A stretch of 64,000 nucleotides of DNA from Geobacteraceae bacterium (GTDB lineage: Bacteria; Desulfobacterota; Desulfuromonadia; Geobacterales; Pseudopelobacteraceae): NCBI GenBank assembly GCA_016720395.1, contig JADKKR010000005.1:310001-374000 (forward strand), written 5' to 3'. The notes under the pieces were generated by a model, which worked only from the letters and a program-made list of their open reading frames with translations, ran no database searches and was not told the origin of the DNA. Position numbers and translations under genes: made by a program. Below, piece by piece: positions 26,874-36,325 of this stretch (the stretch's first letter is position 1; each line of letters begins with the position of its first letter).

Positions 26874-27755
26874 ATGGCAATTTATAACAGCATAAACCTG
26901 GCTTTCATCAACCTGTTCACCCGGTTGGTTCCGCGCTGGTGTTTTCCGCCGCTGGCTTTTGTCACGGCGGTCATCGTTTACTTCCTTACAGGGAGCCAGC
27001 GGCGGGGGGCCCGCTCTAATCTGCGCGTCGTTACCGGACGCCGCTGGGTAGAGCCGTTAATCATCTCGTCGTATTACAAGTTCGCCCTTAACTGGTGCGA
27101 CATCATGCTGATGACGCGTCTTTCCGGAAAGGGACTGCACTCCCTCATCGGGCGACGCAGCAACTCAAAACCGGTGGATGATGCACTGGCGGCCGGTACC
27201 GGTGCCATACTGGTGTCACCTCATCTGGGGAACTGGGAGCTGGGCGGTCTGGGCCTCGCAGACATGGGGTATCCGGTAAATGTACTGACGTTCCGTGAAC
27301 CGGATGAGCGCTTCAACAGTGACAGGGAGCGGCAACGGAGTGCACGCGGCATCCGTTTTATCTATGTGGACCGGGATGACGCCTCGCCGCTTGCCATAGT
27401 CGAGGCGGTCAATGCCCTGAGACGCAACGAGGTGCTGGCGATACTCGGCGACCGAGACGGCTCCTCCCATACCATCCGGCTTGATTTTTTCGGCAGGCCG
27501 GCCAATATCCCGGTAGGGGCCGCCTATCTGTCGCTTGCAAGCGGTGCCCCGGTGATCCCCGTTTTTGTGCTGCTGGAGAAGGGCCTCTATGCCACCGTCA
27601 TGGAAGATCCGATCTTTTTCCAGGGTGGCCACGGGAAACACGACGACGCCATACGGAGCGGCATGGAAAAGCTTCTGACGGTGTTCGAGCGGTATATTCG
27701 GGCCTACCCCGACCAATGGTACAATTACTATGAATTCTGGGACAACAGCCACTGA
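26874..27755 (+). CDS. LpxL/HtrB-type lysophospholipid acyltransferase
   Basis: 293 residues with a hydrophobic N-terminal helix at about residues 23-40 that anchors it to the inner membrane. The catalytic HX4E motif is His117-LGNW-Glu122. The LGDRDGS block near residue 185 and FFGRPANIPVGAA are LpxL family motifs. The family moves acyl chains from ACP to lipid A precursors or to other glycolipids. In this cluster it may transfer the cluster's own ACP-bound product to a lipid; aryl polyene loci carry a similar acyltransferase. Its substrate is inferred from context. Confidence 0.9.
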   Translation: MAIYNSINLAFINLFTRLVPRWCFPPLAFVTAVIVYFLTGSQRRGARSNLRVVTGRRWVEPLIISSYYKFALNWCDIMLMTRLSGKGLHSLIGRRSNSKPVDDALAAGTGAILVSPHLGNWELGGLGLADMGYPVNVLTFREPDERFNSDRERQRSARGIRFIYVDRDDASPLAIVEAVNALRRNEVLAILGDRDGSSHTIRLDFFGRPANIPVGAAYLSLASGAPVIPVFVLLEKGLYATVMEDPIFFQGGHGKHDDAIRSGMEKLLTVFERYIRAYPDQWYNYYEFWDNSH

Positions 27756-27802
27756 TCCCGGATTACGCCTGCAGGAACCATATTTTAACAAGAGAGGTAT
27801 AT

Positions 27803-28060
27803 ATGTCGGAAGAACATATTGTGAAGGTCAAGCAGATGATTATCGACAGCCTGCGTATTGAGGGGATGTCGCCGGATGAGATCGACACTGACGCCCCCCT
27901 GTTCGGTGAGGGACTGGGCCTGGACTCGATTGATGCCCTCCAGCTGGTTGTTTCCATGGAAAAGGAATTCGGGACGGTTGTGCCGGATGCGGCAACCGGT
28001 TCCAAAGTCTTTGCCTCTGTTCGCAGCATGGCGGCATTTATTTCCGAAAACGGCAAATGA
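27803..28060 (+). CDS. acyl carrier protein
   Basis: 85 residues, acidic, with GLGLDSIDALQL in the middle. Ser42 is the phosphopantetheine attachment site. A clear ribosome site (AAGAGAGG) precedes the ATG. It is distinct from a housekeeping acpP because it sits in the middle of the radical SAM/acyl cluster, and it is the obvious carrier for the FabD-like, KS and KR partners encoded downstream. No ACP synthase is seen in the window. Confidence 0.95.
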   Translation: MSEEHIVKVKQMIIDSLRIEGMSPDEIDTDAPLFGEGLGLDSIDALQLVVSMEKEFGTVVPDAATGSKVFASVRSMAAFISENGK

Positions 28061-28108
28061 ATCTGAGCGTAAACCAGTTGTTCCGGCTTTGTCCTCAGGC
28101 TCAATGAG

Positions 28109-29476
28109 ATGCTGAAACGTCCGCGTCTTCTTCTGGTGTACCCATCCACCCACAAGCTGGGCTGGGTTCGCCGGTTTCAGCTCCCCTCGCTGTCCCTGAA
28201 GCTCGTGGCCGCCTCCACTCCCCCGGAGTGGGATATCGTCCTTGCTGACGAACTTCACGAAGAGATCCCCTTTGACGGGGATTTTGATGCTGTCGGCATA
28301 ACCGCCATGACACATCAGGCGGTCAGGGCCTACCAGGTCGCCGACCGTTTCAGGTCGCGGGGTATTCCGGTAATCCTGGGCGGCATGCATGCCACGGTTC
28401 TGCCGGATGAAGCGCTTCAACATGCTGATGCGGTTGTCATCGGCGAGGCAGAGCCGGTCTGGGCACAGCTGCTGGAAGACCTGAAGGGCGGAAGGCTTGC
28501 GCCTCGATACAGTTCCGTTCCGTCCGGAGAGAAGCTGGTTATCCCCTGGGCCCGCAGGGATATTCTGGCCGGTAAAAAATACCTCACCACCCAGACGTTG
28601 CAAGCCAGCCGCGGATGCCCGTATGATTGCCCCTTCTGCACGGTTACCCCCTATTTCGGCCGGTCGTTCCGTTACCGGGACACCGAAGATATCCTGGCAG
28701 AGATGCGAACCTTCGACCGGAAACTGACGGTTATCCTGGATGACAACATCCTGGGTGATCCCGAGCGTGCCCGGCCGATCCTGAAGGGAATGGCCGGGCT
28801 GGGTCTTCGCTGGGGAGGGCAGGCCAACCTGCGCTTCGCGGAAGACCCGGAACTGGTCCGGCTGTTGGCTGATTCCGGCTGCATCGGCATCTTTGTCGGA
28901 CTGGAATCGGTCGCCGGCAGCCAGGCCAACCATCCCAAGACCGGCAGCCGCTACTCCCAGTCCGAACTCATCAAGCGTGTCAGGGATGCCGGCATTGTTC
29001 TGGAGGCATCCATGATCTTCGGTTTCGACGACCATGATGAGGGTGTTTTCGAGTCCACAATCCGCTATATGGAGGAGTGCCGCCCCAGCATACCGACCTT
29101 TCACATCCTGACACCTTATCCCGGAACGGCTCTCTACCGACAGTTTGAGCAGGAGGGGAGGCTGCTTCACAAGGACTGGCAGCGCTATGACCACAATCAG
29201 GTCGTATTCCGGCCCAAGATGATGAGTCCTGAACGGCTCTACCGGGGATGGGTTGCGGCTCGTCGGGAAGTCTACCGCTGGCCGTCCATTTTCTCGCGGG
29301 TCATGGCCGGAAATTCAGCCTACTTTACTAATCTGGCATACAACTGCCTGCGCCGTGGCGGGGTCTACGGGGATGATGCCGGCATGCAGCAGTTTCAGCA
29401 GGCTGAAATGCCGCTGCCGGTCGACACTGATCCTCCCGGGAAGGTTGCTGAAAACATCTCAAGGGAGACTTCTTGA
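28109..29476 (+). CDS. B12-binding radical SAM protein (paralogue A)
   Basis: 455 residues. N-terminal B12-type domain about 1-145 (VILGGMHATVLPDEA, VVIGEAEPVW) and radical SAM motif Cys170-x3-Cys174-x2-Cys177 (SRGCPYDCPFC). It closely resembles the protein at 31533, sharing the same N-terminal layout (FQLPSLSLKLVAA versus FKFPSLSLAAIAA) and the GxPYDCxFC core, so the pair arose by duplication within the cluster. Its stop overlaps the next gene. The reaction is unknown; families with this layout are called lipid-biosynthesis associated. Confidence 0.88.
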   Translation: MLKRPRLLLVYPSTHKLGWVRRFQLPSLSLKLVAASTPPEWDIVLADELHEEIPFDGDFDAVGITAMTHQAVRAYQVADRFRSRGIPVILGGMHATVLPDEALQHADAVVIGEAEPVWAQLLEDLKGGRLAPRYSSVPSGEKLVIPWARRDILAGKKYLTTQTLQASRGCPYDCPFCTVTPYFGRSFRYRDTEDILAEMRTFDRKLTVILDDNILGDPERARPILKGMAGLGLRWGGQANLRFAEDPELVRLLADSGCIGIFVGLESVAGSQANHPKTGSRYSQSELIKRVRDAGIVLEASMIFGFDDHDEGVFESTIRYMEECRPSIPTFHILTPYPGTALYRQFEQEGRLLHKDWQRYDHNQVVFRPKMMSPERLYRGWVAARREVYRWPSIFSRVMAGNSAYFTNLAYNCLRRGGVYGDDAGMQQFQQAEMPLPVDTDPPGKVAENISRETS

Positions 29477-30078
29477 TCTCGATAATTAATCTTTCACAGC
29501 GGGTACATGGCATCAATGACAGGATCTGCGATGTTCTGCAGAAAGGTCTTGCCGCCAGAAACGTCGGATTCCGCTACATTACGACCCGCGATCTGACGAT
29601 CAGGCCGTGCACTAATTGCCGTTCGTGCATGCAGTCGCCAGGCGAGGAACTGGGCACCTGCCCTATGAGCGATGACATGGGTGAACTTGTCCGGTCCATA
29701 CTTGACTCCCGCTGTGTCATTGTTTCTGCGCCGATCAATTGTTACGATCTGCCGTCGATTATGCGGGTCCTCCTGGAAAGAATGAGCATATTCTGTTACT
29801 GGCCTGATGAAAGCTATTCCCCGGTAATACGGGTGATGCAGAGAAGTATCAAGGGGATTCTGATTACCACCAGTGCGCTGCCCGGAATCATGGTCCCGCT
29901 GGTGACGCGTTCAAGAAAGACCTTCAAACTTTTCGCCAAACCACTTAAGATGACCAGGATCGATTATCATCATTTCGGTTTCAAGGGGAGAAAGGTTGAT
30001 ATGGTTCTCACGGAAAAGGATCACCGGGATCTCATGAAAATTCTTAACCAGATCGCAGCGCCTGCTCTGAATGCGTAG
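29473..30078 (+). CDS. iron-sulfur flavoprotein / NADPH-dependent FMN reductase family
   Basis: 201 residues from TTG 29473, chosen because GGGAG is correctly spaced before it and the start overlaps the preceding stop. Flavodoxin-like fold with Cys46, Cys49, Cys52 and Cys63 (PCTNCRSC...C) followed by DDM, the pattern of iron-sulfur flavoproteins that bind FMN and a [4Fe-4S] cluster. In this cluster it may supply electrons for the radical SAM enzymes or act directly on the substrate; that is inference. Basic C-terminal half. Confidence 0.82.
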   Translation: MISIINLSQRVHGINDRICDVLQKGLAARNVGFRYITTRDLTIRPCTNCRSCMQSPGEELGTCPMSDDMGELVRSILDSRCVIVSAPINCYDLPSIMRVLLERMSIFCYWPDESYSPVIRVMQRSIKGILITTSALPGIMVPLVTRSRKTFKLFAKPLKMTRIDYHHFGFKGRKVDMVLTEKDHRDLMKILNQIAAPALNA

Positions 30079-30099
30079 TATGAAAACACGGGCGAAACG

Positions 30100-31536
30100 A
30101 TGAATATTCTCCTGCTCCGACCCCATCCGGGCAACGATCTCTTCGGTCTCGGTCCCTTTTTCTGTGTCGAACCTCTGGGACTTGAATACCTTGGTGCGGC
30201 TCTTATCTCCAAGGGGCACGAGGTGACCATTGCCGACCTGCGTTTCCGCCCCGGTGCTGTCACATGGGTAAAACGGACCCGTCCCCGCATGGTCGGTATC
30301 GGTTGTCTGCACGCCCTGGAATTTGACCGGATTGTCTCGACCGCACGTGAGGTGCGCCGGACGAGCCCGGAGGCTTTCATTCTGGTCGGCGGCCATGCAG
30401 CAGCAGCTTTTCCGGATGCCCTCGAGTGCGATGATATCGACGCCATAGCCGTAGACGACGGCGAGGAGATTGTGCCAGCCGTTGCCGAGGCTGTCGAGAA
30501 AGGGTTGAGCCTGGCGGACGTTCCCGGCCTGCGCCTGAGAACCCGCGACGGCTGGATGAGTACTCCTCCGCTGGCCCAGCGTACGAGCCTTGACCTTGTT
30601 CCCCTGCCTGCCCGCCACCTGGTTGATCGCCATCGCGGCGGCTATCACTGTTTGCTGTTCAAACCGGTCTGGCTGATCGAGACCGCCCGCGGCTGCCCTC
30701 ATAACTGCTCGTTCTGTTCGGTCTGGCAGCTCTACGACCGCACGTGCCGGGAACGGAATCTGGATGCGGTGGTTGAGGATTTTGCCGCCTGCGGAGACGC
30801 GGTCTTCGTGGCAGACGACCTGTTCTGGTACAACCCGGCGCGGAGCCTGGCTCTGGCGGCTGCATTGAAACGCCGCGGTGTATTCAAGCGCTGGATCCTG
30901 GTACAGACACGAACCGACCTGATCCGGAGGAGTGCGGAGCTGATGGAGGCCTGGCGTCCGCTGGCCAAAGACTTCGACATTTTTCTCGGGCTTGAGGCCG
31001 CCAGCGACAAAGGGCTGGATGGCCTGGACAAGGGCGCCGGCCTGGAAGACAGCATCGAAGCGGTTCGCATTGCCCGCTCCTTGAAGTACGGTATCAACGG
31101 CAATTTCCTGATTGATACGGACTGGACGGAGGACGATTTCCGGGAACTGTGGGATTTTATCGAACAGCACGGTCTGCAGCGGGCCGGGTTCACCATCCGC
31201 ACCCCTCTGCCAGGTACCGACTACTATCGCCAGATGTCCGACCGGGTTGCCGGGCAGCAGTGGTCCAACTATGACATGCATCACCTGCTCTGGGAGCCGT
31301 GTATCGGTGCCGAACGCTTCTTTGAACTGTATGCGGAGACCTGGCGCCGTTCGATCCTTAATACTGCCGGTGACAAAGGGATCATGGACTGGATCCGCCA
31401 GGTGCGCCCCAGCCAGATACCCTATATTATCCGTGTGCTCTGGAGGACGCAGCGTATGATGAAACCTGCCGAGTATCTCAAGGAGCACCTGGCAACCCGC
31501 CCGGACGTAACACGCGGAAAGAGGACCACAGCATGA
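30100..31536 (+). CDS. B12-binding radical SAM protein
   Basis: 478 residues. A B12-type Rossmann domain at about 1-150 (ILVGGHAAAAFPDA) is followed by the radical SAM core with Cys199-x3-Cys203-x2-Cys206 (ARGCPHNCSFC). The N-terminus (MNILLLRPHPGND) differs from its neighbours. The layout is like hopanoid-associated HpnJ/HpnP-type proteins, but no squalene-hopene cyclase is near. The stop overlaps the next gene by four bases. Target unknown. Confidence 0.88.
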   Translation: MNILLLRPHPGNDLFGLGPFFCVEPLGLEYLGAALISKGHEVTIADLRFRPGAVTWVKRTRPRMVGIGCLHALEFDRIVSTAREVRRTSPEAFILVGGHAAAAFPDALECDDIDAIAVDDGEEIVPAVAEAVEKGLSLADVPGLRLRTRDGWMSTPPLAQRTSLDLVPLPARHLVDRHRGGYHCLLFKPVWLIETARGCPHNCSFCSVWQLYDRTCRERNLDAVVEDFAACGDAVFVADDLFWYNPARSLALAAALKRRGVFKRWILVQTRTDLIRRSAELMEAWRPLAKDFDIFLGLEAASDKGLDGLDKGAGLEDSIEAVRIARSLKYGINGNFLIDTDWTEDDFRELWDFIEQHGLQRAGFTIRTPLPGTDYYRQMSDRVAGQQWSNYDMHHLLWEPCIGAERFFELYAETWRRSILNTAGDKGIMDWIRQVRPSQIPYIIRVLWRTQRMMKPAEYLKEHLATRPDVTRGKRTTA

Positions 31537-32822
31537 TGAAGATCCTTTTTATCTCTCCGGGGTGGCCCAAGAAGCGTCTCTGGGGAGAGCTGGCATTCAA
31601 GTTTCCTTCACTGTCCCTGGCGGCCATCGCTGCCGTTACGCCTTCCGAATGGGGGGTTGAGTTCTGCGATGACAATTTTGAAGCACTGGATTTATCGACA
31701 GATGCCGATATCGTGGCTTTGACGGCCATGACCGCCCAGATAACCCGGGCCTATGAGATTGCTGATGCGTTCCGTGCCAGAGGCAAGACCGTTGTGATAG
31801 GCGGCTTCCATGCCAGCAACATGCCTGATGAAGCCCGCCTGCATGCAGATGCCGTTGTGATCGGGGAGGGAGAACTGGTCTGGCCGCAGCTTCTGGCCGA
31901 CTGGCGTGCCGGCACGCTGCAGCCGTTCTATAAGACCGGCTCCTTGATGGAGATGGCACAGATTCCTGCAGCATGCCGGGACATCTTCAAAGGCAAAGGC
32001 TATCTTCTCACGAACACCATCCAGACGACCCGCGGCTGTCCCTACGACTGCGAATTCTGTTCCGTGACCGCCTTTTACGGCAGAAAATATCGCAAACGCC
32101 CGGTCGATCTCGTACTGCAGGAACTGGAAGTACTCCGCAAGGCGAACTCCTTCGTATTCTTTGTCGATGACAATATCGTTGCGGACCGTGCCTACTCGCT
32201 TGATCTTTTCAGCGGCATGAAGGGCATGGGATTCAAATGGCTCTCCCATGCTCCGATCGATTTTGCCCAGGACCTCGAACTGATGAAGGCGGCCGGAGAA
32301 TCGGGATGTTACGGAATGTTTGTCGGTTTTGAATCTCTCAACCAGGAATCGCTCTCCGCCATGGGCAAGCAGACAAACCGGGCCCAGTCCTATCTGGCAG
32401 AGGCCGGGACTTTCCGTGATCACGGCATCGGAATACTCGGTTCCTTTGTCCTGGGATACGACGGGGATACTCCCGATGTTTTTGAAAAAACATTGCGATT
32501 CTGTGAAGAGGCCCGTCTGGAAGCCGCCATTTTCCCGATACTGACACCCTATCCCGGTACTGCTGTTCGCAAGCGCCTGGAAGACGAGGGACGCATCATC
32601 TCAAATGACTGGCGTGATTACGATATGGAACACGTTACCTTCCGTCCCCGGGGTATGACGCCAGAACAGCTTCAGGAGGGCTACACCACTATCTGCAAAG
32701 AGTTCTATTCGTTTCCCTCCATGTATCGCAGAATATTCAAACTGCACAGGTCCGTTCAGGTGTTCGCACCGATGAATATCGGGTTTCGCAGTGCCATCCG
32801 TAGAAAGGGCAACCCGGCATGA
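31533..32822 (+). CDS. B12-binding radical SAM protein (paralogue B)
   Basis: 429 residues, starting in the stop of the previous gene. B12-type domain (VVIGGFHASNMPDEA, VVIGEGELVW) and radical SAM motif Cys169-x3-Cys173-x2-Cys176 (TRGCPYDCEFC). It is a paralogue of the 28109 protein, more like it than the other radical SAM proteins here. The duplication suggests two related but separate steps. Downstream gene overlaps by four bases. Confidence 0.88.
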   Translation: MMKILFISPGWPKKRLWGELAFKFPSLSLAAIAAVTPSEWGVEFCDDNFEALDLSTDADIVALTAMTAQITRAYEIADAFRARGKTVVIGGFHASNMPDEARLHADAVVIGEGELVWPQLLADWRAGTLQPFYKTGSLMEMAQIPAACRDIFKGKGYLLTNTIQTTRGCPYDCEFCSVTAFYGRKYRKRPVDLVLQELEVLRKANSFVFFVDDNIVADRAYSLDLFSGMKGMGFKWLSHAPIDFAQDLELMKAAGESGCYGMFVGFESLNQESLSAMGKQTNRAQSYLAEAGTFRDHGIGILGSFVLGYDGDTPDVFEKTLRFCEEARLEAAIFPILTPYPGTAVRKRLEDEGRIISNDWRDYDMEHVTFRPRGMTPEQLQEGYTTICKEFYSFPSMYRRIFKLHRSVQVFAPMNIGFRSAIRRKGNPA

Positions 32823-33655
32823 ACTGTTTCATGTTTCCGGGCCAACCGATGGCTCTGGACAACCTGCCTGCAGATGTCCCGGTATTCCGGGAGCTGTGCC
32901 TACGCTGCCAGGTTGTCAGCGGTTTCAATCCGCTGGATGGCGTACCGTCTGCCCTGCATCTGACTGAAAGTGTGCGGATGCAGTTGTTCGGGACGGCCAT
33001 GAGCCTGTATCGCACCGAGGTGCTGCTGCGGCAGCACGGCCAGCCGGATATAATTGCCGAGCACAGTATGGGGATCTATCCGGCGCTTTCAGCCTGCGGT
33101 TCGATTGATTCCACCACCGCCTTCGAACTGACGCTGCGGATCGGCGTCACACTGGCCTCTATGGGGGCAGAGCGCGAGTATGCCCTGGGAAGCGTCATCG
33201 GTCTTGCCAGAGATGTGCTGGAGATTATTGCGACCCACCATGACGTCCATATTGCCAATTTCAATACCTCCCGCCATTTTCTCCTGGCAGGCCCGCGGGA
33301 GAAGGTGTGTGCTGCTGCGCTAGAAGCCGAGGCGGCCGGGGCTTATTCCGTCGGTATTTTCCCCTGTGATGCCCCGCTGCACACTCCGCTTGTCGGGCAC
33401 GTCGCAGATGAGCTGCATTCGATAGTCGCGGAATACACCTTCTGCGAACCCCGCATCACGTTAATCGATCATCTTGAGCAGCGCCGGTTGACGGCTCCCG
33501 GGATTCCGCTGTTTCTGGTGAATGAACTGTGCCGCCCGGTATACTGGGATAAGACCTATGGTGTTCTCCGGTCTGAAGGTGTGAAGAGTTTTTACGAGGC
33601 GGGGGCCGGTTCGGCCCTCGCAAAATTCAACCGATGGATAGACAGCGAACTATGA
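32819..33655 (+). CDS. FabD-like malonyl-ACP acyltransferase
   Basis: 278 residues of the malonyl/acyl transferase fold. The nucleophile elbow is EHSMG with Ser83, changed from the usual GHSxG. An Arg in LTLRIGV fits the residue that binds the malonyl carboxylate, and the His of PLHTPL is the second catalytic residue. It loads malonyl (or an atypical extender) onto the cluster ACP. The unusual Glu before the catalytic His deserves note. Starts in the stop of the preceding gene. Confidence 0.82.
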   Translation: MNCFMFPGQPMALDNLPADVPVFRELCLRCQVVSGFNPLDGVPSALHLTESVRMQLFGTAMSLYRTEVLLRQHGQPDIIAEHSMGIYPALSACGSIDSTTAFELTLRIGVTLASMGAEREYALGSVIGLARDVLEIIATHHDVHIANFNTSRHFLLAGPREKVCAAALEAEAAGAYSVGIFPCDAPLHTPLVGHVADELHSIVAEYTFCEPRITLIDHLEQRRLTAPGIPLFLVNELCRPVYWDKTYGVLRSEGVKSFYEAGAGSALAKFNRWIDSEL

Positions 33656-34074
33656 GATTTCACGAAACCCCCCTGAGGGTGCGCTTTAACGAGGTGGACG
33701 CCTATAATGTCGTCTGGCATGGCCATTACGTGGCCTGGATGGAAATCGGCCGCAACGATGTTGCCGGTCGTTTCGGGCTTGATGCCGAGCAGCTGTCAGA
33801 GTTGGGCTTTCTTGGCCCTGTTGTCAGTCTGGAGGTAAAGTACCTGAACCCGGCCCGTTTCAAGGACGATATACTGGTAAGGACCAGCCTGCGTTCCACC
33901 GAGACTGCAACCCTGGTCTTTCTGAGCGAGATCGTCACCGCTTCAGGTCGCAAACTGGCAAGCGGCGTAACAACTCACGCGTTGACCGACAAGAATGGTG
34001 TTCTGCTGTTCAAGCTGCCGGATGTTCTTTCCGATCGGTTGGAAAACATGAAGAAGTGGTTGGTAACAGGATGA
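33652..34074 (+). CDS. hotdog-fold acyl-CoA/ACP thioesterase (4HBT type)
   Basis: 140 residues from ATG 33652, which overlaps the preceding stop (ATGA). ATG 33634 is an in-frame alternative. The motif RFNEVDAYNVVWHGHYVAWME (in part) holds the catalytic Asp and the helix of the YbgC/4HBT family. It can release acyl chains from CoA or ACP; an identical class is present in aryl polyene clusters. Cytoplasmic; no signal or membrane segment. The product it releases is unknown. Confidence 0.9.
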   Translation: MRFHETPLRVRFNEVDAYNVVWHGHYVAWMEIGRNDVAGRFGLDAEQLSELGFLGPVVSLEVKYLNPARFKDDILVRTSLRSTETATLVFLSEIVTASGRKLASGVTTHALTDKNGVLLFKLPDVLSDRLENMKKWLVTG

Positions 34075-35453
34075 AAGTGCTCTTGATTTCTGCAAACCGT
34101 GAACGCGACCCGTATCCGGTGTTCCCCATAGGTCTTTCATTTCTCGCGGTACCCCTGACTGATGCCGGACATTCCCTTTCGGTTCTGGACCTCTGTTTCG
34201 AGGAGGCCCCTCAGGATGCAGTAACCGCAGCACTGGCCGCGCATCGTCCGGACGCGGTTGTCTTATCGCTGCGCAATCTGGACAATGTTACCTGGCCCGG
34301 CAGTCGTTTTTATCTGGAGGGGGTCAGGGACATCGTTCATCTGTGCCGCACGTCGGCAACGGTGATCATCGGCGGCTCGGGATTCTCCCTGATGCCGGTG
34401 GAAATTCTGAAATATGTCGGTGCCCATGCGGGTGTGACGGGTGAGGGGGAAGAGGTGCTGCCGCTCCTGCTGGGGCGCATCGAATCGGGTGAGGATATCT
34501 CGGGACTTCCAGGGGTTGTGGCGGCAGGGGCGGTATCGTTTGTTCCGCCGGAGCTGATCTCCAGAATCGGTACTCCGGACCGCTCGATGTTCAACGTGAT
34601 GCGCTATCACAGCGAAGGCGGCATGGCCAGCGTACAGACCAAGCGTGGCTGCCCGTTCTCCTGCAGCTACTGCACGTATCCGCTTCTGGAAGGACGTGTC
34701 ATGCGGCTCCGTGCAATAGAGGACATTCTCGCCGAGATTCGCACCCTGGTGCACGATTATGGCGTCTCCTATCTGTATTTTGTGGATGACATCTTCAATT
34801 ACCCGCCCGATTTTGCATCCAGACTCTGTCGTGCCATGGCGGCCGAGAAACTCCCGGTAAACTGGTCGGCCTTTATCAATCCTGATTTCATAACCTGTGA
34901 GCTCATGGAGGATATGCTGGCGGCGGGGTGTGATGCAGTCGAGTTCGGCAGCGACTCAGGATCGCCCCGGATGTTGAAAAATCTTCGTAAATCCTTCACT
35001 GTTGAAGACCTGCGCGCTGCTTCGAGCCTCTGCAGGAAGCTGGGCGTGGATTTTGCCCACTATATGCTCTTCGGCGGGCCGGGCGAATCTCGCGACACCA
35101 TCTTGGAAAGCTTTGCCCTGATGGATGAGTTGGAGCCGACAGCGGTTATCACTATGACCGGAATCCGCATCTATCCGAATACCGCCCTGCATCGAACTGC
35201 CATCGAGGAGGGGGTCATTGACGAATCCACCTCTTTGCTGGAGCCGGTATTTTATATATCGCCGCCCATCCGTGACTGTTTCGCCGAACTGATAACCTCT
35301 GAGGCCATGAAACGCAGAAACTGGATTGCGCCGGGCCTGGAGATCAATGCCAGTTCTGCCATGCTGGACGCCATGCGCCTGTTCAAGGTCAAGGGACCAC
35401 TGTGGAAGATGATCAAGGGGTTGGGGCGCAGTCACCATCGCCCGCTCACTTGA
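34071..35453 (+). CDS. B12-binding radical SAM protein
   Basis: 460 residues from ATG 34071, overlapping the thioesterase stop (a TTG five codons earlier is less likely). B12-type N-terminal domain about 1-150 (VIIGGSGFSLMPVE) and radical SAM motif Cys194-x3-Cys198-x2-Cys201 (KRGCPFSCSYC). A YFVDDIFNYP block in the core is typical of this group. It is the last gene of the first run; the gap of 131 bases that follows contains a new promoter. It differs in sequence from the other B12 enzymes, so a separate reaction is likely. Confidence 0.88.
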   Translation: MKVLLISANRERDPYPVFPIGLSFLAVPLTDAGHSLSVLDLCFEEAPQDAVTAALAAHRPDAVVLSLRNLDNVTWPGSRFYLEGVRDIVHLCRTSATVIIGGSGFSLMPVEILKYVGAHAGVTGEGEEVLPLLLGRIESGEDISGLPGVVAAGAVSFVPPELISRIGTPDRSMFNVMRYHSEGGMASVQTKRGCPFSCSYCTYPLLEGRVMRLRAIEDILAEIRTLVHDYGVSYLYFVDDIFNYPPDFASRLCRAMAAEKLPVNWSAFINPDFITCELMEDMLAAGCDAVEFGSDSGSPRMLKNLRKSFTVEDLRAASSLCRKLGVDFAHYMLFGGPGESRDTILESFALMDELEPTAVITMTGIRIYPNTALHRTAIEEGVIDESTSLLEPVFYISPPIRDCFAELITSEAMKRRNWIAPGLEINASSAMLDAMRLFKVKGPLWKMIKGLGRSHHRPLT

Positions 35454-35525
35454 ATTAACGGAGCCGGCTTTCCGGCTGCCGGTGCTGTTCGTTTACTGCG
35501 GAAACAATTCGAATACGGCACAAGC

Positions 35526-35554
35526 TGGACATTTTGTTGTCCGACTCGTATAGT
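35526..35554 (+). promoter_or_regulatory. sigma-70 promoter of the fabG-KS run
   Basis: TGGACA at 35526-35531 and TATAGT at 35549-35554 with 17 bases between; each matches five of six positions. It lies 30 bases before the fabG-like start. Confidence 0.75.
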
Positions 35555-35584
35555 GGAACCTGAATAAATAAGTCGGAGCAGTGT

Positions 35585-36325
35585 ATGGAGTTCAAGGATT
35601 CAACGGTGGTTGTTACCGGAGGGACAAGGGGCATCGGGCGGGCCATCACCCTCGCTTTTGCCCGTGAAGGTGCTGCCGTGCATGCAGCGTACCTTTGTAA
35701 CGACGATGCAGCCCGCTCCTTGATTGATGAAGCATCAGGGCTGCCGGGCACGGTCTCCGTCTTCCGGGCGGATGTATCGACCTCCGAGGGTGCGATCGGT
35801 CTGATCAATTCTGCCGCGGCGTTATCCGGGCATATCGATGTCCTGGTCAACAACGCCGGTATTATCAGGGACTGTTACCTGGCCATGATGTCAGAGGATG
35901 ACTGGGAGGCTGTTATCCGTTCGAACATCAACCCGCTTTTCCACTGCTGCAAATGGGGCCTGCGCAAGATGATGGGGCGCCGTCGCGGCAGCATTGTCAA
36001 TATTTCATCGATCTCCGGGTTGATCGGGACCCCGGGCCAGGCCAATTATGCCGCGTCCAAGGGAGCAGTGGTAAGTTTCACAAAATCGCTGGCCCGTGAA
36101 GCCGGGCCGATGGGGATACGTGTCAATGCCGTCACAGCAGGAATGATCAAGACGGAGATGACCTCCTCCCTGAAGCAGGAACTGGTCGAAAAGGTCCTCA
36201 AGGGGTCGGCGTTGGGAAGAATCGGTACACCCGAAGAGATTGCCGATGCAGTTCTGTTCCTCTCGTCGGAGCGTGCCTCGTATATTACGGGACAGGCTCT
36301 TGTTGTCGATGGTGGTATTGTATGA
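35585..36325 (+). CDS. fabG: 3-oxoacyl-ACP reductase (FabG-like SDR)
   Basis: 246 residues, the FabG size. NADPH site VTGGTRGIGRAI at the N-terminus, the NNAGI stretch near residue 91, Ser in NISSISG and the YAASK catalytic Tyr-Lys pair, and a glycine-rich C-terminus. It reduces 3-ketoacyl-ACP to 3-hydroxyacyl-ACP. The ribosome site GGAG precedes the ATG. It starts the second gene run and overlaps the KS gene by four bases. The symbol marks the family; it is cluster-specific, not the housekeeping copy. Confidence 0.93.
   Translation: MEFKDSTVVVTGGTRGIGRAITLAFAREGAAVHAAYLCNDDAARSLIDEASGLPGTVSVFRADVSTSEGAIGLINSAAALSGHIDVLVNNAGIIRDCYLAMMSEDDWEAVIRSNINPLFHCCKWGLRKMMGRRRGSIVNISSISGLIGTPGQANYAASKGAVVSFTKSLAREAGPMGIRVNAVTAGMIKTEMTSSLKQELVEKVLKGSALGRIGTPEEIADAVLFLSSERASYITGQALVVDGGIV

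Noticed and set aside
27785..31488. Two long minus-strand frames (469 and 525 codons) across the radical SAM genes
   Set aside because: They oppose genes with full catalytic motifs and have low-complexity, Gly/Gln-rich translations without a family match.
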